A stretch of DNA of 6,880 nucleotides from Candidatus Hydrogenedentota bacterium (GCA_026387845.1 JAPLKX010000321.1:1-6880); one strand, 5' to 3'. Positions 1 to 6,804 are shown, numbered from the stretch's first letter. Notes: generated by a model not told the origin, from the sequence alone. Translations and numbers: made by a program.

Positions 1-167
1 CCATAGTCCCTCGCAATCCTCCCGATGCGATAACTATAAAGCATAAGGACTTAAATGTCAATAAAATTGATGGGCTACATTAAATCGACAGGCCCAACTG
101 CCGGGGGGCGTCCCAGACGTGGCGACCGTGCGTGTCCATAACTGTGTGCCAGGCAAGGAGAGACATC
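1..167 (+). promoter_or_regulatory. AT-rich leader upstream of the GH36 gene
   Basis: This stretch is visibly richer in A and T (especially about 29-90) than the GC-rich genes around it, as expected for a promoter and 5' leader. A TATAAA hexamer lies at 35-40, and GCTACATT at 74-81 repeats exactly the -10 region proposed upstream of ugd. Neither has a convincing -35 box at the usual distance, so no single promoter can be chosen. The 10-mer at 105-114 recurs in the hairpin at 4302-4311. No coding sequence is supported here. Confidence 0.35.
155..160 (+). promoter_or_regulatory. Ribosome binding site fixing the GH36 start
   Basis: AAGGAG lies 7 bases before the ATG at 168, an ideal Shine-Dalgarno spacing. 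The open frame extends upstream to a GTG at 132, but that codon would add 12 residues ahead of a normal signal peptide and has no comparable ribosome site. The start at 168 is therefore preferred. Confidence 0.8.
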
Positions 168-2669
168 ATGCTGAAACCAAATTTTCTATGCGCCGTCACG
201 GCTATTTTCGTTGTCACTCTTTCCGGTCAGGCTTTTACACAAGATACTGTGGCTGCTTCCACCAACGAACTGGTGGACGCGGCGGCATGGAGCGGTGCGG
301 CATTTGGCGCGGATCGGCCGGATGTGGCGGGTCGAATTCCGATCAAGGTGCTGCGGCAAGACCACAGCGTGCTCGAGTTCGGCCGGTCGTGCGTCGATAC
401 GCCGCTGAAGATCGGGACGGCGCCGTTTGAGAAGGGGCTGGGCACGCATGCCAACAGCGAGATCGAGGTTGGGATTCCGCGCGGGGCGAAATTTTTCCAC
501 GCGCAGGTCGGCATCGACAACAACCCCGACACGGGCGGCAGCCGCGGGAGCGTCCAGTTTGTTGTCGAGATGGGCGGCAAGGAGGTTGCGAGAACCGCTA
601 CGGTGCGCGGCGGGGAGATGCCTCTCCCGATCAAAGTGCCAATCGAGGAAGGCGCCAAGACGTTGACGCTCAAGGTAGACGCAACAGACGACGGGGTGGG
701 TTGCGACCAGGCCGATTGGGCCAACGCGAAGTTTGAAATGGTCGACGGTTCGGAGTGGTTGCTTGACGACAACCAGACCCGGCTGCTCATGCAGGAAGGC
801 AGCGTTCCTTTCTCCTTCACATATAACGGCGTTCCTTCGCGCGATTTTCTGGGAAGCTGGCGGCACGAAGTAAAAACCGAGACAAAGGACGACCGGATCG
901 TAGACACGGCGGTGTGGACGGATCCCGCGACGTCTCTGTCGGTCACGGCGGTGGTAACCACGTTCAAACAGTTTCCGGCAGTCGACTGGGTGCTTTACTT
1001 CGAGAACGGCGGCAGCGCGGACACGCCGATGCTTGAAGACATTCAGGCGCTGGACGTGAATGTCCGCAGCGGGTACCTGCGAAACCCCCTCTACCTCCAC
1101 GAGCTTGAAGGCGATGCGTGCGGCGAGAACACGTTTTTGCCGAAGACGCGCGCGATCAATGTCAAGGACAGCGTCTCGATAGCGCCGACGGGCGGGCGGC
1201 CGTCGTCGATCAGCGCGTTCCCGTGGTTTACGCTTCAATACGGCGACACGGGCGTGATCACGGCGGTCGGCTGGACCGGCCAGTGGCGCGCGCAGTTCGA
1301 CCGTGCGGAGACGGGCCCGACACGAGTGCGCGCGGGGATGGAACTGACGCACCTGGTGCTGCGGCCGGGCGAGCGGATTCGGGCGCCGCGCATCGTGATG
1401 CTGCCCTGGCAGGGCGACCGGCAGCGGGCGCACAACCAGTGGCGCCGGCTGCTGATCGAGAAGTACGTGCCGCAAATCGACGGGAAGCCGGCGCCGCTGC
1501 CCACGGCATTGCAGACGTTTGACCGCTATAACAGCCGGCCGGGGTGGGCTACGGAAGCGGGGCAACTCGAGGCGGTCGATATGGCGCGGCAGCTTGGGTG
1601 CAACACGTATTGGTTTGACGCGGCGTGGTTTCCCGGCAACTTCCCAAACGGTGTGGGCAACTGGTTCTGCAAACCCGAGGCGTTTCCGAACGGATTGAAG
1701 CCAGTCGGGGATGCGTGCGCGGCGAACGGGATGCGGTTTATCGTGTGGTTTGAGCCGGAACGCGTCGCGCCGGGCACGCAGATCGCCGAAGAGCATCCCG
1801 AGTTCGTGCTGGGCGGGAAAGAGGGCGGGCTGTTCAACCTCAGTGATCCGGCGGCGCGGCAGTGGCTTACCGACCTGCTTTCGAAGCGCATCGACGAGTA
1901 CGGGATCACGTTTTACCGCAACGATTTCAACATGGACCCGCTGTCGTATTGGCGCAACAACGACGCGCCCGATCGCCAAGGCATCACCGAGATCCGGTAC
2001 GTCGAGGGCCTTTACCAGATGTGGGACGAGTTGCGGGCGCGGCATCCGGGGCTGCTGATCGACAACTGTTCGAGCGGCGGCCGGCGGATCGACATCGAGA
2101 TGTGCTCGAGGTCGTTGCCGCTGTGGCGCAGCGACACCAACTGCTCGGCGGGCCATCCGGACTGGAACCAACTGCAAACGGCGGCCCTGTGCCAGTATGT
2201 GCCGCTGCAGACCGCCTGCGTCTGGACGCCCACCACGTACGAAGCCAGGAGCGCGGCCACCGGCGGGCTGCTATGCCAGTTTGCGTATCTGGACGAGACC
2301 TTTCCGATGGCCAAGGCGAAAGCCCTGGTTGCGGAAGCCAAGGAAAACCAGCCGTTCTGGTATGGCGATTTTTATCCGCTGACGCCGTGCACGGCCTCGC
2401 CGAATGAGTTTGTGGCGTACCAGTTTCACCGGCCCGACCTGGATTCGGGGATTGTGCTGGCGTTCCGGCGTCGGGATTGCGCTTATCGAGGGCTGGTTTT
2501 GGGCTTATCGGCGCTGCGGCCGCAGGGACAGTACGAGGTCGAGTTTATCGACGAGGCTGGTGAGCGCACGGATCAAACCATGACCAGCGTGGAGTTGGCC
2601 GAAAACCTCGTGCTGCGGCTGCCGGAGAAGGAATCGAGCCTGCTGGTCAGGTATCGGCCGAAGGGCTGA
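168..2669 (+). CDS. Secreted NPCBM-domain GH36-type alpha-galactosidase-like glycoside hydrolase
   Basis: Predicted retaining glycoside hydrolase of 833 residues, probably releasing terminal alpha-linked galactose or a related sugar outside the cytoplasm. Residues 1 to about 22-24 form a signal peptide: Lys3, then a hydrophobic core, then a plausible cleavage site after GQA (20-22). Residues about 60-195 resemble an NPCBM carbohydrate-binding domain, including GTHA at 92-95. A GH36-like N-terminal beta domain follows, then a TIM barrel from about 450. Barrel motifs include WFEPE (527-531), the RNDFN nucleophile strand with Asp586, CSSGG (634-638), and RSD with the proposed acid/base Asp656. 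The 70-residue gap between the two Asp matches characterised GH36 alpha-galactosidases as I recall them. Residues from about 740 form a C-terminal beta domain. The usual Lys two residues before the nucleophile is Arg584, so substrate specificity is uncertain. The family call is firm; the galactose specificity is inferred. Confidence 0.92.
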   Translation: MLKPNFLCAVTAIFVVTLSGQAFTQDTVAASTNELVDAAAWSGAAFGADRPDVAGRIPIKVLRQDHSVLEFGRSCVDTPLKIGTAPFEKGLGTHANSEIEVGIPRGAKFFHAQVGIDNNPDTGGSRGSVQFVVEMGGKEVARTATVRGGEMPLPIKVPIEEGAKTLTLKVDATDDGVGCDQADWANAKFEMVDGSEWLLDDNQTRLLMQEGSVPFSFTYNGVPSRDFLGSWRHEVKTETKDDRIVDTAVWTDPATSLSVTAVVTTFKQFPAVDWVLYFENGGSADTPMLEDIQALDVNVRSGYLRNPLYLHELEGDACGENTFLPKTRAINVKDSVSIAPTGGRPSSISAFPWFTLQYGDTGVITAVGWTGQWRAQFDRAETGPTRVRAGMELTHLVLRPGERIRAPRIVMLPWQGDRQRAHNQWRRLLIEKYVPQIDGKPAPLPTALQTFDRYNSRPGWATEAGQLEAVDMARQLGCNTYWFDAAWFPGNFPNGVGNWFCKPEAFPNGLKPVGDACAANGMRFIVWFEPERVAPGTQIAEEHPEFVLGGKEGGLFNLSDPAARQWLTDLLSKRIDEYGITFYRNDFNMDPLSYWRNNDAPDRQGITEIRYVEGLYQMWDELRARHPGLLIDNCSSGGRRIDIEMCSRSLPLWRSDTNCSAGHPDWNQLQTAALCQYVPLQTACVWTPTTYEARSAATGGLLCQFAYLDETFPMAKAKALVAEAKENQPFWYGDFYPLTPCTASPNEFVAYQFHRPDLDSGIVLAFRRRDCAYRGLVLGLSALRPQGQYEVEFIDEAGERTDQTMTSVELAENLVLRLPEKESSLLVRYRPKG

Positions 2670-2676
2670 CGTAGGC

Positions 2677-2794
2677 GTAGGCGCGGTCGTCTCGCCCGCG
2701 CCGTCCAGCACACAGGCCGCCGTTTTGCGTACAGGCTGGCCCCAAACTCGTGAGCCAGTGTGCTGGACGGCGCGGGCGGGACGACCGCGCCTAC
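2677..2794. repeat. 118-bp palindromic element with 37-bp inverted arms
   Basis: The left arm (2677-2713) and right arm (2758-2794) are reverse complements over 37 bases with one mismatch, separated by a 44-base centre. The outer ends read GTAGGCG and CGCCTAC. A 6-base GTAGGC duplication (2671-2676 and 2677-2682) sits at the left edge; no clear target-site duplication is seen. The element starts a few bases after the GH36 stop codon. Its transcript would fold into a very stable hairpin that could protect or end the GH36 mRNA, but no T-run follows it, so it is not a typical intrinsic terminator. It may be a REP-like or MITE-like dispersed repeat; only one copy is in this window. Confidence 0.85.
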
Positions 2795-2830
2795 GAAACT
2801 GCGGCCGTGAGTGCTGCCTTCCTGCTTCTT

Positions 2831-2860
2831 TTGCGCAATTGCGGGTGTGCGTGCTACATT
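2831..2860 (+). promoter_or_regulatory. Candidate sigma-70-type promoter of ugd
   Basis: TTGCGC (2831-2836) and TACATT (2855-2860) are separated by 18 bases, and a TG at 2852-2853 gives an extended -10. Transcription would begin about 36 bases before the ugd ATG. The -35 box overlaps a perfect 10-bp palindrome, CGCAATTGCG (2834-2843), a possible regulator site. The same TTGCGC-N18 arrangement occurs before the lyase gene on the other strand. Confidence 0.45.
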
Positions 2861-2888
2861 GGAGTGTTCCTGATTTGCGTTTGAGATT

Positions 2889-2893
2889 GAGGA
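2889..2893 (+). promoter_or_regulatory. Ribosome binding site of ugd
   Basis: GAGGA sits 10 bases before the ATG at 2904. It supports that codon over the in-frame TTG at 2898, which lies only 4 bases from the site. The protein from 2904 begins directly with the first beta strand of the Rossmann fold, as is usual in this family. Confidence 0.6.
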
Positions 2894-2903
2894 CGGATTG
2901 TTT

Positions 2904-4211
2904 ATGAAGATAGTTGTAATCGGCACGGGGTATGTTGGCCTTGTCGTCGGCACCGGGCTTACCGAAAGCGGTCATTTTGTGACGTGCGTCGACCGGGACG
3001 CCGAGAAGATCCGGCTGCTGTCGGAAGGCAAGCTGACGATTTACGAGCCGGGCCTCGAGGAGTTGGTGGTGCGCAACCTCGAGGAAGAACGGCTGAGGTT
3101 CACCACCGACATCGAGTCGGCCATCGACGACAACCTGCTGGTTTTCATCTGCGTGGGGACGCCGTCGCTGCCCAACGGGGCCGCGGACGTTTCGGAAGTT
3201 CTGGCATGCGCGGAACAGGTGGCCCGGGCGATGAAAGGCTACCATATCGTCGTGATCAAGAGCACGTGTCCGGTCGGGACGGCGGACAAGATCCGCGAGG
3301 TCATGGCGGGCATCACGACGCAGCCGTTCGACGTGGTGGTGAACCCGGAGTTCATGAAGGAAGGCGCGGCGGTAGACGATTTCATGCGGCCGGACCGGAT
3401 CCTGATTGGCTGCGACGATGTCCGGGTGCTTGAAATCATGAAAGAGCTTTACTCACCGTTCCTGCGGACAGGCAAGCCTCTCCTTACGATGAGCGTACGC
3501 AGCGCCGAAATGACCAAGTATGCGGTGAACGCGATGTTGGGCGCCCGCATCTCGTTAATGAACGAGTTGGCGAACATCTGCGAGGCGTGCGGGGCGGACA
3601 TTTCTGAGGTGCGCGAGGGCCTGATGGCGGACCAGCGGTTCGGGGCCACGTACCTGTTCCCGGGGCTGGGATTTGGAGGGTCGTGCCTGCCGAAAGACAT
3701 GGTTGCGTGCACGCAGTTCGCGGAGGAGAAGAACGTCGTCTGCGATATGCTGAAAGCGGTTGCGGCGGTTAATGACCGGCAGATCGACCAGTTCGCGCGG
3801 CGTATCATCGATTATTACGGGGACGCCATCGGCAAGAAGCGAATTGCCATGTGGGGCGCCAGTTTCAAACCGCGCACCGACGATATCCGCTGCTCGCCCG
3901 CGCTGCGTGTAGTAGACGCGCTCTTGGCAAAAGGCGCCACGGTGGCCGTTTACGACCCTGTGTCGGGTCCGCGGGTGCGCGAACAGTACGGGTCGCGGGT
4001 TGAGGTCGCGGCGAAGAGTTATGCGGTGCTTGAGAACGCGGACGGGCTGGTGATTTCGACGGAATGGCGGGAGTTTCACCACCCGGATTTCGAGCGGATG
4101 GCCAGCCTCATGCGCGAACGCGTCATCTTCGACGGCCGCAACCTGTACACGCCACGGATAATGGCCGGGCACGGGTTCAAATACTTCAGCATCGGCCGCG
4201 CAAGCGTGTAA
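2904..4211 (+). CDS. ugd: UDP-glucose 6-dehydrogenase
   Basis: Cytoplasmic enzyme of 435 residues that oxidises UDP-glucose to UDP-glucuronate with two NAD+, supplying uronic acid precursors for surface polysaccharide or glycan modification. The N-terminal Rossmann domain starts with GTGYVG at residues 7-12, and STCPVGT lies at 120-126. NPEF at 147-150 belongs to the substrate-binding region. Lys205 and Asn209 sit in the TKYAVNA segment of the central helix. Catalytic Cys261 is in GFGGSCLPKD, with Asp265 four residues on. The UDP-binding C-terminal domain carries FKPRTDDIR at 321-329. Length and every key residue match functional bacterial enzymes. UDP-N-acetylmannosamine dehydrogenase and GDP-mannose dehydrogenase are related alternatives, but the overall motif pattern fits UDP-glucose best. 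The gene has its own candidate promoter and is separated from the GH36 gene by the palindromic element, so it is probably transcribed alone. Confidence 0.95.
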   Translation: MKIVVIGTGYVGLVVGTGLTESGHFVTCVDRDAEKIRLLSEGKLTIYEPGLEELVVRNLEEERLRFTTDIESAIDDNLLVFICVGTPSLPNGAADVSEVLACAEQVARAMKGYHIVVIKSTCPVGTADKIREVMAGITTQPFDVVVNPEFMKEGAAVDDFMRPDRILIGCDDVRVLEIMKELYSPFLRTGKPLLTMSVRSAEMTKYAVNAMLGARISLMNELANICEACGADISEVREGLMADQRFGATYLFPGLGFGGSCLPKDMVACTQFAEEKNVVCDMLKAVAAVNDRQIDQFARRIIDYYGDAIGKKRIAMWGASFKPRTDDIRCSPALRVVDALLAKGATVAVYDPVSGPRVREQYGSRVEVAAKSYAVLENADGLVISTEWREFHHPDFERMASLMRERVIFDGRNLYTPRIMAGHGFKYFSIGRASV

Positions 4212-4262
4212 TGAAAAGTGAAGGCGAGACGCCCGCACCACAATAAGCTTGAAATCAAAAGC

Positions 4263-4311
4263 GGGACACCCCCCACAACGCGCGCTAAGAAGCGCGGCCG
4301 CGGGGCGTCCC
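4263..4311 (-). terminator. Hairpin in the convergent spacer, likely terminator of the lyase gene
   Basis: The outer arms 4263-4272 and 4302-4311 pair over 10 bp with one G-U-type mismatch. Inside, CGCGC (4281-4285) and GCGCG (4292-4296) form a second stem around a 6-base loop. Read on the minus strand, the hairpin begins 6 bases after the lyase stop codon and is followed closely by TTTTGATTT, which fits an intrinsic terminator for that gene. The plus strand has no T-run after the hairpin, so termination of ugd here is less certain. Confidence 0.6.
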
Positions 4312-4317
4312 AACGAT

Positions 4318-5208
4318 CTACGCCAGGCCGGCGGCTTGGACGGCTTTTGCGAACGCTTTTCTTTCCTGGGCGGTTAATTCGCGTTGGGGGCCTCTGACGT
4401 AGCCGGCGTCGAATCCGCGGAGGCGGAGCCCTTCTTTGTAGTAGGCGACCATTTTGCCGTATTGGAATAGGGCGCAGGCATCATCGAGTTTGGTTTGTGC
4501 GGCTCGGGCCTTTTTGAAGTCGCCTTTCTGGACGTTTTTGATCACGTTTAGGAACAGTTCAGGTGTGACGTTTGCGGTGCTGGTGACGGACCCGTTGGCG
4601 CCGGTTGCCCAGGCCTGAAATGTTTGCTCGTCACAGCCATTAAAAACGTTAAACCCGGCGGGCGCACCGTCGATGATGCGCGTCATGTCCATGATCCTGC
4701 TGCTGCTGTCTTTGAGACCGACGATGTTGTCGACTTGGGTGGCCATTTTGATGATGAAACTTGGGGAGAGCGCGTTTCGTGCGCAGCCGGGAATGTTGTA
4801 GAGGAAAATGGGGAAGCTTTTGACGGCGTTGGCGATTTTTTTGTAATGGGCTTCGAGCGCCAGGTCGTCGTAGAGGTAGAAGCCAGGGGCGACGACGGAT
4901 GCGGCGACGGCGCCGACTTCGGCGGCGTGCCGGGCGAGTTCGACGGTTGATGCGGTGTCGAACGTGCCGATCTGGACGAGGATCTTGATTTTCTTTCCCA
5001 CGGCTTTGACGAGTTCTTCGAGCAGCTTCTTGCGTTCGGGCAGCGTCATGAGCGGTCCTTCGCCGGTGGTGCCGCATGGAAACACACCCGCGACGCCCTG
5101 GACGGCGAGGCGGTCTGCGAGGGCGCAAGCCCTGTCGTAAAGGACTTCGCCATTCTTGGAAAACGGGGTGAGGAGCGCGGGCACAAGACCTTCGAGACGG
5201 AATTTCAT
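4318..5208 (-). CDS. Dihydrodipicolinate synthase/N-acetylneuraminate lyase-family aldolase
   Basis: A 296-residue single-domain TIM-barrel class I aldolase, probably cytoplasmic as no signal peptide is seen. Family members form a Schiff base between a Lys and pyruvate and either condense it with an aldehyde or cleave a 2-keto acid. The Schiff-base Lys is Lys166 in VGLKDSS; GTTGEG at 46-51 supplies the Thr pair; Tyr137 in YNIPG is the conserved barrel Tyr. A GGGAGG ribosome site lies 6 bases before the ATG. Two residues differ from lysine-pathway DapA as recalled: the Arg five residues after the YN-motif Tyr is Cys142, and the second relay Tyr aligns without gaps to Phe110, with Tyr111 next to it. 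DapA function is therefore doubtful; sialic acid lyase, 2-keto-3-deoxygluconate aldolase or another sugar-acid lyase is more likely. It is divergent from the Gfo/Idh gene, compatible with sugar catabolism. The family is certain, the substrate unknown. Confidence 0.93.
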   Translation of the reverse strand: MKFRLEGLVPALLTPFSKNGEVLYDRACALADRLAVQGVAGVFPCGTTGEGPLMTLPERKKLLEELVKAVGKKIKILVQIGTFDTASTVELARHAAEVGAVAASVVAPGFYLYDDLALEAHYKKIANAVKSFPIFLYNIPGCARNALSPSFIIKMATQVDNIVGLKDSSSRIMDMTRIIDGAPAGFNVFNGCDEQTFQAWATGANGSVTSTANVTPELFLNVIKNVQKGDFKKARAAQTKLDDACALFQYGKMVAYYKEGLRLRGFDAGYVRGPQRELTAQERKAFAKAVQAAGLA

Positions 5209-5282
5209 GGAAAACCTCCCATTAATGGTTTAAACGCCCCGGCATTCCGGGACATTTGTGTGGCGCCGAAACCGGCGGAGCG

Positions 5283-5312
5283 AGTATACGCCGCGGGCAC
5301 GGGGCAGCGCAA
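5283..5312 (-). promoter_or_regulatory. Candidate promoter of the lyase gene
   Basis: On the minus strand, TTGCGC (plus positions 5307-5312) is followed after 18 bases by TATACT (5283-5288), a near-consensus -10 box. Transcription would start about 68 bases before the ATG at 5208. The -35 hexamer, spacer length and a T-rich run just before the -35 box match the candidate ugd promoter. Confidence 0.55.
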
Positions 5313-5329
5313 AAAGGGGCCGGTTGCGC
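5307..5329. promoter_or_regulatory. Inverted repeat in the divergent spacer, possible operator
   Basis: GCGCAA (5307-5312) and TTGCGC (5324-5329) are exact inverted copies separated by 11 bases, centred between the divergent lyase and oxidoreductase genes. The left half is also the proposed -35 box of the lyase gene. It could bind a dimeric regulator, or be two back-to-back -35 boxes; no good -10 box lies 16-19 bases after the right half. The rest of the 234-base spacer shows a 6-bp inverted repeat (5344-5349 and 5355-5360) and no gene. Confidence 0.3.
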
Positions 5330-5442
5330 GGAGAAAAACGTTGTTTTCCGGCGGGGAAAAGTCCAGAATGGATGGAATTTGGGCCAGGATGTAATGACGT
5401 TCGGCTGGCATACGACGGGCCTTAAAACAGGAGGTTATCGAG

Positions 5443-6750
5443 ATGAAATTCACGCGCAGGCATTTCATGGGGACCTCGGCCGCGGCTGTTATGGCCGCCG
5501 GGACGATGGCCAAAGGGAAAGTCTTTGGGGCGAACGAGAAAGTTCGTGTTTGCACGATCGGGTTCAACGGCCAGGGCGGCAGCCATATCAAGGAAATCAT
5601 GAGCAGGCCGGATGCGGAGATTGTGGCGCTGTGCGACGTGGACAGCAAGGTGCTCGAACGGGGCTTGGGCGCCGTGGAGAAGGCCACGGGCAAGAAGCCC
5701 AAGGCTTACAAAGACATGCGCGAAGTGATGGCCGACAAGGATATCGACGCCGTGACCATCGCTACGCCCAACCACTGGCATTCGCTGGCGGCCGTTTGGG
5801 CATGCCAGGCAGGCAAGGATGTGTACGTCGAGAAACCGATATCCTGGAGCGTCTGGGAAGGCCGGCAAGCCGTGGCCGCCGCGGAAAAGAACGGGCGGGT
5901 CGTGATGCACGGCACGCAAAGCCGCTCGAACGCCAAGCTGATTCGCGACATCAAGTTGATGCACGACGGGTTCATCGGCAAGATTGTCCATTCCCGCGGG
6001 TACGTGTACAAAACCGGCAACCGCAAGGCGATTGGCCACGGCAAGAAATCCAATCCGCCGGAGAACCTGGACTGGACGCTGTGGCAGGGCCCGTCGCCCG
6101 ACCATGATTATCTGGTCAATGAAGGCGGCAGAGGCCTGCAGGTGCCTTACAACTGGCACTGGTTCTGGCAGTACGGCAATGGCGAGATCGGCAACCAGGG
6201 CGTTCACGAGATCGACATCGCCGTGTGGGGGCACAACCGCGGGCTTCCGATCAAGGCTTACAGCACCGGCGGGCGTTACGCCTGGGACGACGACGGCGAG
6301 ACCCCCAACACCCAAGCCACCTCATTCACGTACGAGGACGGCTCGATGCTGACGTTCGAGGTGCGCAACCTGGGCTCGTTCCCCGAAGGCGGCCAAGACG
6401 ATTGCAGCGACAGCTTCTTCGGCGAGAAGGGCTACTACGTCCGCAACGTCGGTTTCTTCGGTTATGACAACAAACCTATAAGCGTGGAAGACAAGCCCAT
6501 GCCTGAGAGCGGCAGCAAGTGGGACAACTGGTTCAAAGCCATCCGCACCAGAAAGCCTGAAGACAATTTTGCCCCGGCTCTCGCGGCCCACTTGAGCAGT
6601 GCCCATATCCACGTGGGCAACATCGCCTACCGGCTCGGCCGGGAAGTCCACTTCGATCCGAAAACCGAGACGTTTGGCAACGACGAGGAAGCCAACAAAC
6701 TCCTCAAGCGCGAGTACCGGCAGGGGTTTGAAGTGCCGCAGTTGGCGTAA
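5443..6750 (+). CDS. Tat-exported Gfo/Idh/MocA family oxidoreductase
   Basis: NAD(P)-dependent sugar or sugar-derivative oxidoreductase of 435 residues; substrate unknown. The N-terminus has a twin-arginine motif, TRRHFMG (4-10), then an Ala/Gly-rich stretch to about 24, predicting folded export through Tat with cofactor already bound, as in glucose-fructose oxidoreductase. The Rossmann domain begins near 33, with GFNGQGGSH (40-48) as the dinucleotide loop. ATPNHWH (107-113) and EKPIS (130-134) are the family's conserved segments; Lys131 in EKP is the usual catalytic Lys. The C-terminal alpha/beta domain contains GNQGVHEID (250-258), which places His255 and Asp258 in the expected active-site positions. 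The C-terminus (about 360-435) resembles the long forms abundant in planctomycete-like bacteria. AGGAGG at 5429-5434, 8 bases upstream, fixes the start. It is a single-gene unit ended by the terminator at 6771. It lacks the sequence pattern of GH109 glycosidases. Family and export signal are well supported. Confidence 0.95.
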   Translation: MKFTRRHFMGTSAAAVMAAGTMAKGKVFGANEKVRVCTIGFNGQGGSHIKEIMSRPDAEIVALCDVDSKVLERGLGAVEKATGKKPKAYKDMREVMADKDIDAVTIATPNHWHSLAAVWACQAGKDVYVEKPISWSVWEGRQAVAAAEKNGRVVMHGTQSRSNAKLIRDIKLMHDGFIGKIVHSRGYVYKTGNRKAIGHGKKSNPPENLDWTLWQGPSPDHDYLVNEGGRGLQVPYNWHWFWQYGNGEIGNQGVHEIDIAVWGHNRGLPIKAYSTGGRYAWDDDGETPNTQATSFTYEDGSMLTFEVRNLGSFPEGGQDDCSDSFFGEKGYYVRNVGFFGYDNKPISVEDKPMPESGSKWDNWFKAIRTRKPEDNFAPALAAHLSSAHIHVGNIAYRLGREVHFDPKTETFGNDEEANKLLKREYRQGFEVPQLA

Positions 6751-6770
6751 AGAGAACCTTTAGAAATACA

Positions 6771-6804
6771 AAAGCCCGGCTCAGAAATGGGCCGGGCTTT
6801 CTTT
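6771..6804 (+). terminator. Intrinsic terminator after the Gfo/Idh gene
   Basis: A perfect 10-bp stem (6771-6780 with 6791-6800) encloses a 10-base loop, and the right arm runs into TTTCTTT. It lies 20 bases after the stop codon of the oxidoreductase. On the minus strand the same stem ends in CTTTTGTATTTCT, so it may also stop transcripts arriving from a convergent gene beyond the right edge. Confidence 0.9.

Noticed and set aside
71..96. TGGGC/GCCCA inverted pair in the leader as a riboswitch or attenuator stem
   Set aside because: Only 5 bp with a 16-base loop; expected by chance, with no further conserved structure seen.
168..240. Lipoprotein signal on the GH36 enzyme because of Cys8
   Set aside because: The Cys lies inside the hydrophobic core near the N-terminus, not at a lipobox following it; an ordinary cleaved signal fits better.
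186..2177. 663-codon open frame antisense to the GH36 gene
   Set aside because: It is rich in Arg, Pro and Val with no recognisable domain, and is explained by the GC-rich third-position bias of the real gene on the plus strand.
2505..3245. 246-codon minus-strand frame crossing the GH36 end, the palindrome and the start of ugd
   Set aside because: It overlaps two well-supported genes and a repeat, shows no family motif, and has low-complexity composition typical of a shadow frame.
3555..4313. 252-codon minus-strand frame antisense to ugd
   Set aside because: It lies almost entirely under the conserved catalytic and C-terminal domains of ugd and has no recognisable domain of its own.
5422..6315. 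297-codon minus-strand frame antisense to the Gfo/Idh gene
   Set aside because: It is a shadow of a gene whose motifs are all conserved; no independent protein family features are seen.
5443..6750. GH109 glycosidase identity for the Gfo/Idh protein
   Set aside because: The protein keeps the oxidoreductase EKP segment and ATPNHWH motif, whereas GH109 members as recalled differ at these positions.
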